64,000 bases of DNA from Hymenobacter sp. HSC-4F20. GTDB taxonomy: Bacteria; Bacteroidota; Bacteroidia; Cytophagales; Hymenobacteraceae. Location: positions 310,001 through 374,000 of the forward strand of contig NZ_JAHZTD010000003.1 in NCBI RefSeq assembly GCF_019599275.1, in the 5' to 3' direction. The translations under genes were made by a program, and so were the position numbers. The notes below the pieces were generated by a model. It had not been told where the DNA came from, made no database searches, and was given only the letters and a program-made list of their open reading frames with translations. Shown here one piece after another: positions 62,488 through 64,000 of the stretch (position 1 is the stretch's first letter; each line of letters opens with the position of its first letter).

Positions 62488-63402
62488 TTACTGAATAGGA
62501 CGCTTGTTCTTGATAGGCTCGAAACGCTGCTCACGAGGCTGTTTTTCGCTGAGGTAGCGCCAGTAGCGCAGCGGCATGTGGCGGCGGTGCAGCTTCATGT
62601 TTTTGCGTTCCGGAATGTTCACGTGGTCGAAATAGGACTGCCAAAGCAGCTTAAACAGCGGCTCCCGCTCGTCCAGTACCGTAGCCGAAATATCGGTGGC
62701 GCGCTGGGGGCCGGTAGTTTCAAACTGCACGACATCGGTGCGGTGCAGGTCGTAGTAAAGGCCGTAGCGACGACGCTCATCGAAAATCAGCCACCGCTGG
62801 TCGGCGTAGCGCTTGGTGAAGTGAGGCGCAATCAGGGGCAGCACATCAAAATCCGGGTCGATGGTAGCATGAAAGAGGCCATCGGAGGTTTTCTCGAAGC
62901 GCACGAAAGCCTCCATGCGGTGCTTTTCGCGGTACATCTGCTGGGCGATGCTGGCTACGCGGCGCACATTGTCGTCGGCGTAGTTATCAGAAATGTCGCG
63001 GCCCGCGCGCATGGCTAGGTCGGCGTAGCGGAAGATAAGCAGCTCCCGGTCGGGCTGTTCGCTCAAGAAGGTATGAAACAGGCGCGTACGGGCTTCCGGG
63101 TCCATGTGCCGTAGCAGGCCCTCCCACACGCGGGCAGCCGTAGCCTCATCGGTAGTAATCTGCACCGGCTGAGCAAACAAACCACCCTGCACTGCTCCCA
63201 GGGGCTGAATGCTATTGGGGGCGGCCTTCCGGTCGTAGATGGCGAAAAGTACGGTCAACAATCCCTCAAACGAACCGTCGTAGGCGTAATCCAGGGGCGG
63301 ATTTGACAGTTGCACGACGGCGGGACGGGGTGCTACCGGCCCGGTGGCTTTGCTGGCAGCCGTATTTTTTCTCGGGTTAACTGGCGTCAGAGAGCGACCC
63401 AT
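62488..63402 (-). CDS. TIGR03915/DUF4130-type putative DNA metabolism protein
   Basis: A 304-residue protein. The opening YAYDGSFEGLLTVLFAIYDRK, the central segment FRYADLAMRAGRDISDNYAD and the C-terminal domain with KTSDGLFHATIDPDFDVLPLIAPHF and DERRRYGLYYDL match the DUF4130 (TIGR03915) family. These proteins are usually encoded beside a radical-SAM protein (TIGR03916) proposed to act in DNA repair or modification. That partner is not in this window. The C-terminus is basic (LHRRHMPLRYWRYL). It starts 11 nt after the stop of a hydrolase gene on the same strand, so co-transcription is likely. Confidence 0.88.
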   Translation of the reverse strand: MGRSLTPVNPRKNTAASKATGPVAPRPAVVQLSNPPLDYAYDGSFEGLLTVLFAIYDRKAAPNSIQPLGAVQGGLFAQPVQITTDEATAARVWEGLLRHMDPEARTRLFHTFLSEQPDRELLIFRYADLAMRAGRDISDNYADDNVRRVASIAQQMYREKHRMEAFVRFEKTSDGLFHATIDPDFDVLPLIAPHFTKRYADQRWLIFDERRRYGLYYDLHRTDVVQFETTGPQRATDISATVLDEREPLFKLLWQSYFDHVNIPERKNMKLHRRHMPLRYWRYLSEKQPREQRFEPIKNKRPIQ

Positions 63403-63413
63403 AAACTGAACAA

Positions 63414-64000
63414 TCAGGTGGTAGAAATAGCCGCTGCCCGCCCCAGGAACTCCAGCAGCAGCTTGTTTACCGCCGCGGGTTCTTCTTGGTGTAGCCAGTG
63501 GGTAGCGTGGTCGAAATACGTAAGCTCGCCCTGGTCACACTGCTGCCGACTGAGTTGGGCCAGCTCAGGCACCAGAAAGGCATCCTTCCGGCCCCAGAGA
63601 ATGCGCACCGGAATCGTAATCCGGCCTACAGTTCCTACCCTCCTCGCCTTCCGGAAGGCTGCTCGGTACCAGTTAATCATACCGGAGGGCGCCCCGGGCT
63701 GGGCCCAGGCGGCAGTGTAGTGGTGCAAGTCGTCGGTGGTGAAGGTGCCGGGCCGGCTGGTGCCTCGCAAGGCTCCACGTCCAAACCGGAACTGGCGCCG
63801 CCGAAACAACCGTTCGGGCAACCAGGGTAGCTGAAAGAAGAAGATGTACCAGCTTTTCAGCAGCTGCTGGGGCGTTCGGCGCAACGCGTTGCCGAGTACT
63901 GCCGGATGCGGCACATTCAGAATAGCCACCCGATGCAGCCGCTCGGGATGGTGCCCGGCCAGCCACCAGGTAACGGCTGCGCCCCAGTCGTGCCCGATAA
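63414..64000 (-). CDS. Epoxide-hydrolase-like alpha/beta hydrolase (5' end outside window)
   Basis: The frame is open to the window edge, so the N-terminus is missing. The first visible codons read GHDWGAAVTWWLAGHHPERL, which contains the Asp nucleophile of epoxide hydrolases and haloalkane-dehalogenase-like enzymes. The cap domain has NWYRAAFRKARR, resembling the NYYR motif near the cap tyrosine of epoxide hydrolases. The acid is probably in LWGRKDAFL and the catalytic His is in DHATHWLHQEEP. Epoxide hydrolysis is the best guess; a dehalogenase activity cannot be excluded. It precedes the DUF4130 gene by 11 nt. Confidence 0.88.
   Translation of the reverse strand, partial: IGHDWGAAVTWWLAGHHPERLHRVAILNVPHPAVLGNALRRTPQQLLKSWYIFFFQLPWLPERLFRRRQFRFGRGALRGTSRPGTFTTDDLHHYTAAWAQPGAPSGMINWYRAAFRKARRVGTVGRITIPVRILWGRKDAFLVPELAQLSRQQCDQGELTYFDHATHWLHQEEPAAVNKLLLEFLGRAAAISTT

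Noticed and set aside
1..64000. Search for CRISPR arrays, tRNA/rRNA genes, transposases, integrases and attachment sites
   Set aside because: No regularly spaced repeats, no cloverleaf or rRNA-like sequence, and no transposase or integrase protein was recognised in any frame.

Overview
The window is chromosomal DNA of a GC-rich member of the Bacteroidota. The best guess is the Cytophagales, probably a Hymenobacter-like organism. This rests on high-GC coding sequence with short AT-rich spacers, start codons preceded by C/T-rich leaders without a Shine-Dalgarno motif, tandem Uma2 genes, a TIGR03915/DUF4130-type protein, a giant DUF2339-type membrane protein and an alpha-2-macroglobulin near penicillin-binding protein 1C. 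The genus is inferred, not proven. No rRNA, tRNA, CRISPR array, insertion sequence or prophage was recognised. Most of the window reads as stable housekeeping and envelope gene content.

Layout. 1-5 kb: the 3' part of typA; an acylphosphatase/SMR efflux pair; nagA; a SpoU-type RNA methyltransferase. 4.2-6.3 kb: a CHASE3-type histidine kinase and a single-domain response regulator. 6.7-9.9 kb: a secreted protein, an endonuclease III homologue, a TM2-like peptide, a YggU/DUF167 protein and a ZIP-family metal transporter. 10-14 kb: a TPR-AAA+ ATPase followed by two paralogous TPR-membrane proteins. 14-18 kb: an ammonium transporter (minus strand), then LysR and threonine synthase in tandem. 18.2-22.7 kb: a 1470-residue polytopic membrane protein. 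22.7-26.4 kb: an M28 peptidase and proB-proA. 26.6-29.1 kb: a serine hydrolase, two Uma2 genes and an AT-rich orphan.

29.2-38.7 kb is an envelope block: a thioester-containing alpha-2-macroglobulin lipoprotein, a BamE-like membrane protein, a secreted protein with two chagasin-like domains, and PBP1C. 39-45.1 kb encodes a complete tripartite RND efflux pump (TolC, membrane fusion protein, HAE1 transporter). 45.4-49.9 kb holds a SWIM zinc-finger protein and a 1024-residue helical-repeat protein, the clearest candidate for an uncharacterised two-gene system. 50-53.5 kb: an esterase, small proteins and a manganese catalase. 53.7-57.7 kb: DUF779, aldehyde dehydrogenase and an AraC regulator, a known association, with a DUF3239-like gene between them. 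57.8-64 kb: an MFS transporter, two small proteins, a fatty-acid desaturase, rmlD, the DUF4130 protein and the 3' part of an epoxide-hydrolase-like gene.

Several strong hairpins separate convergent genes and serve as bidirectional terminators. Two more long hairpins lack a U tract. The most striking compositional anomaly is a low-GC patch of about 240 bp inside the alpha-2-macroglobulin gene. All calls were made by reading the sequence; no database search was run.
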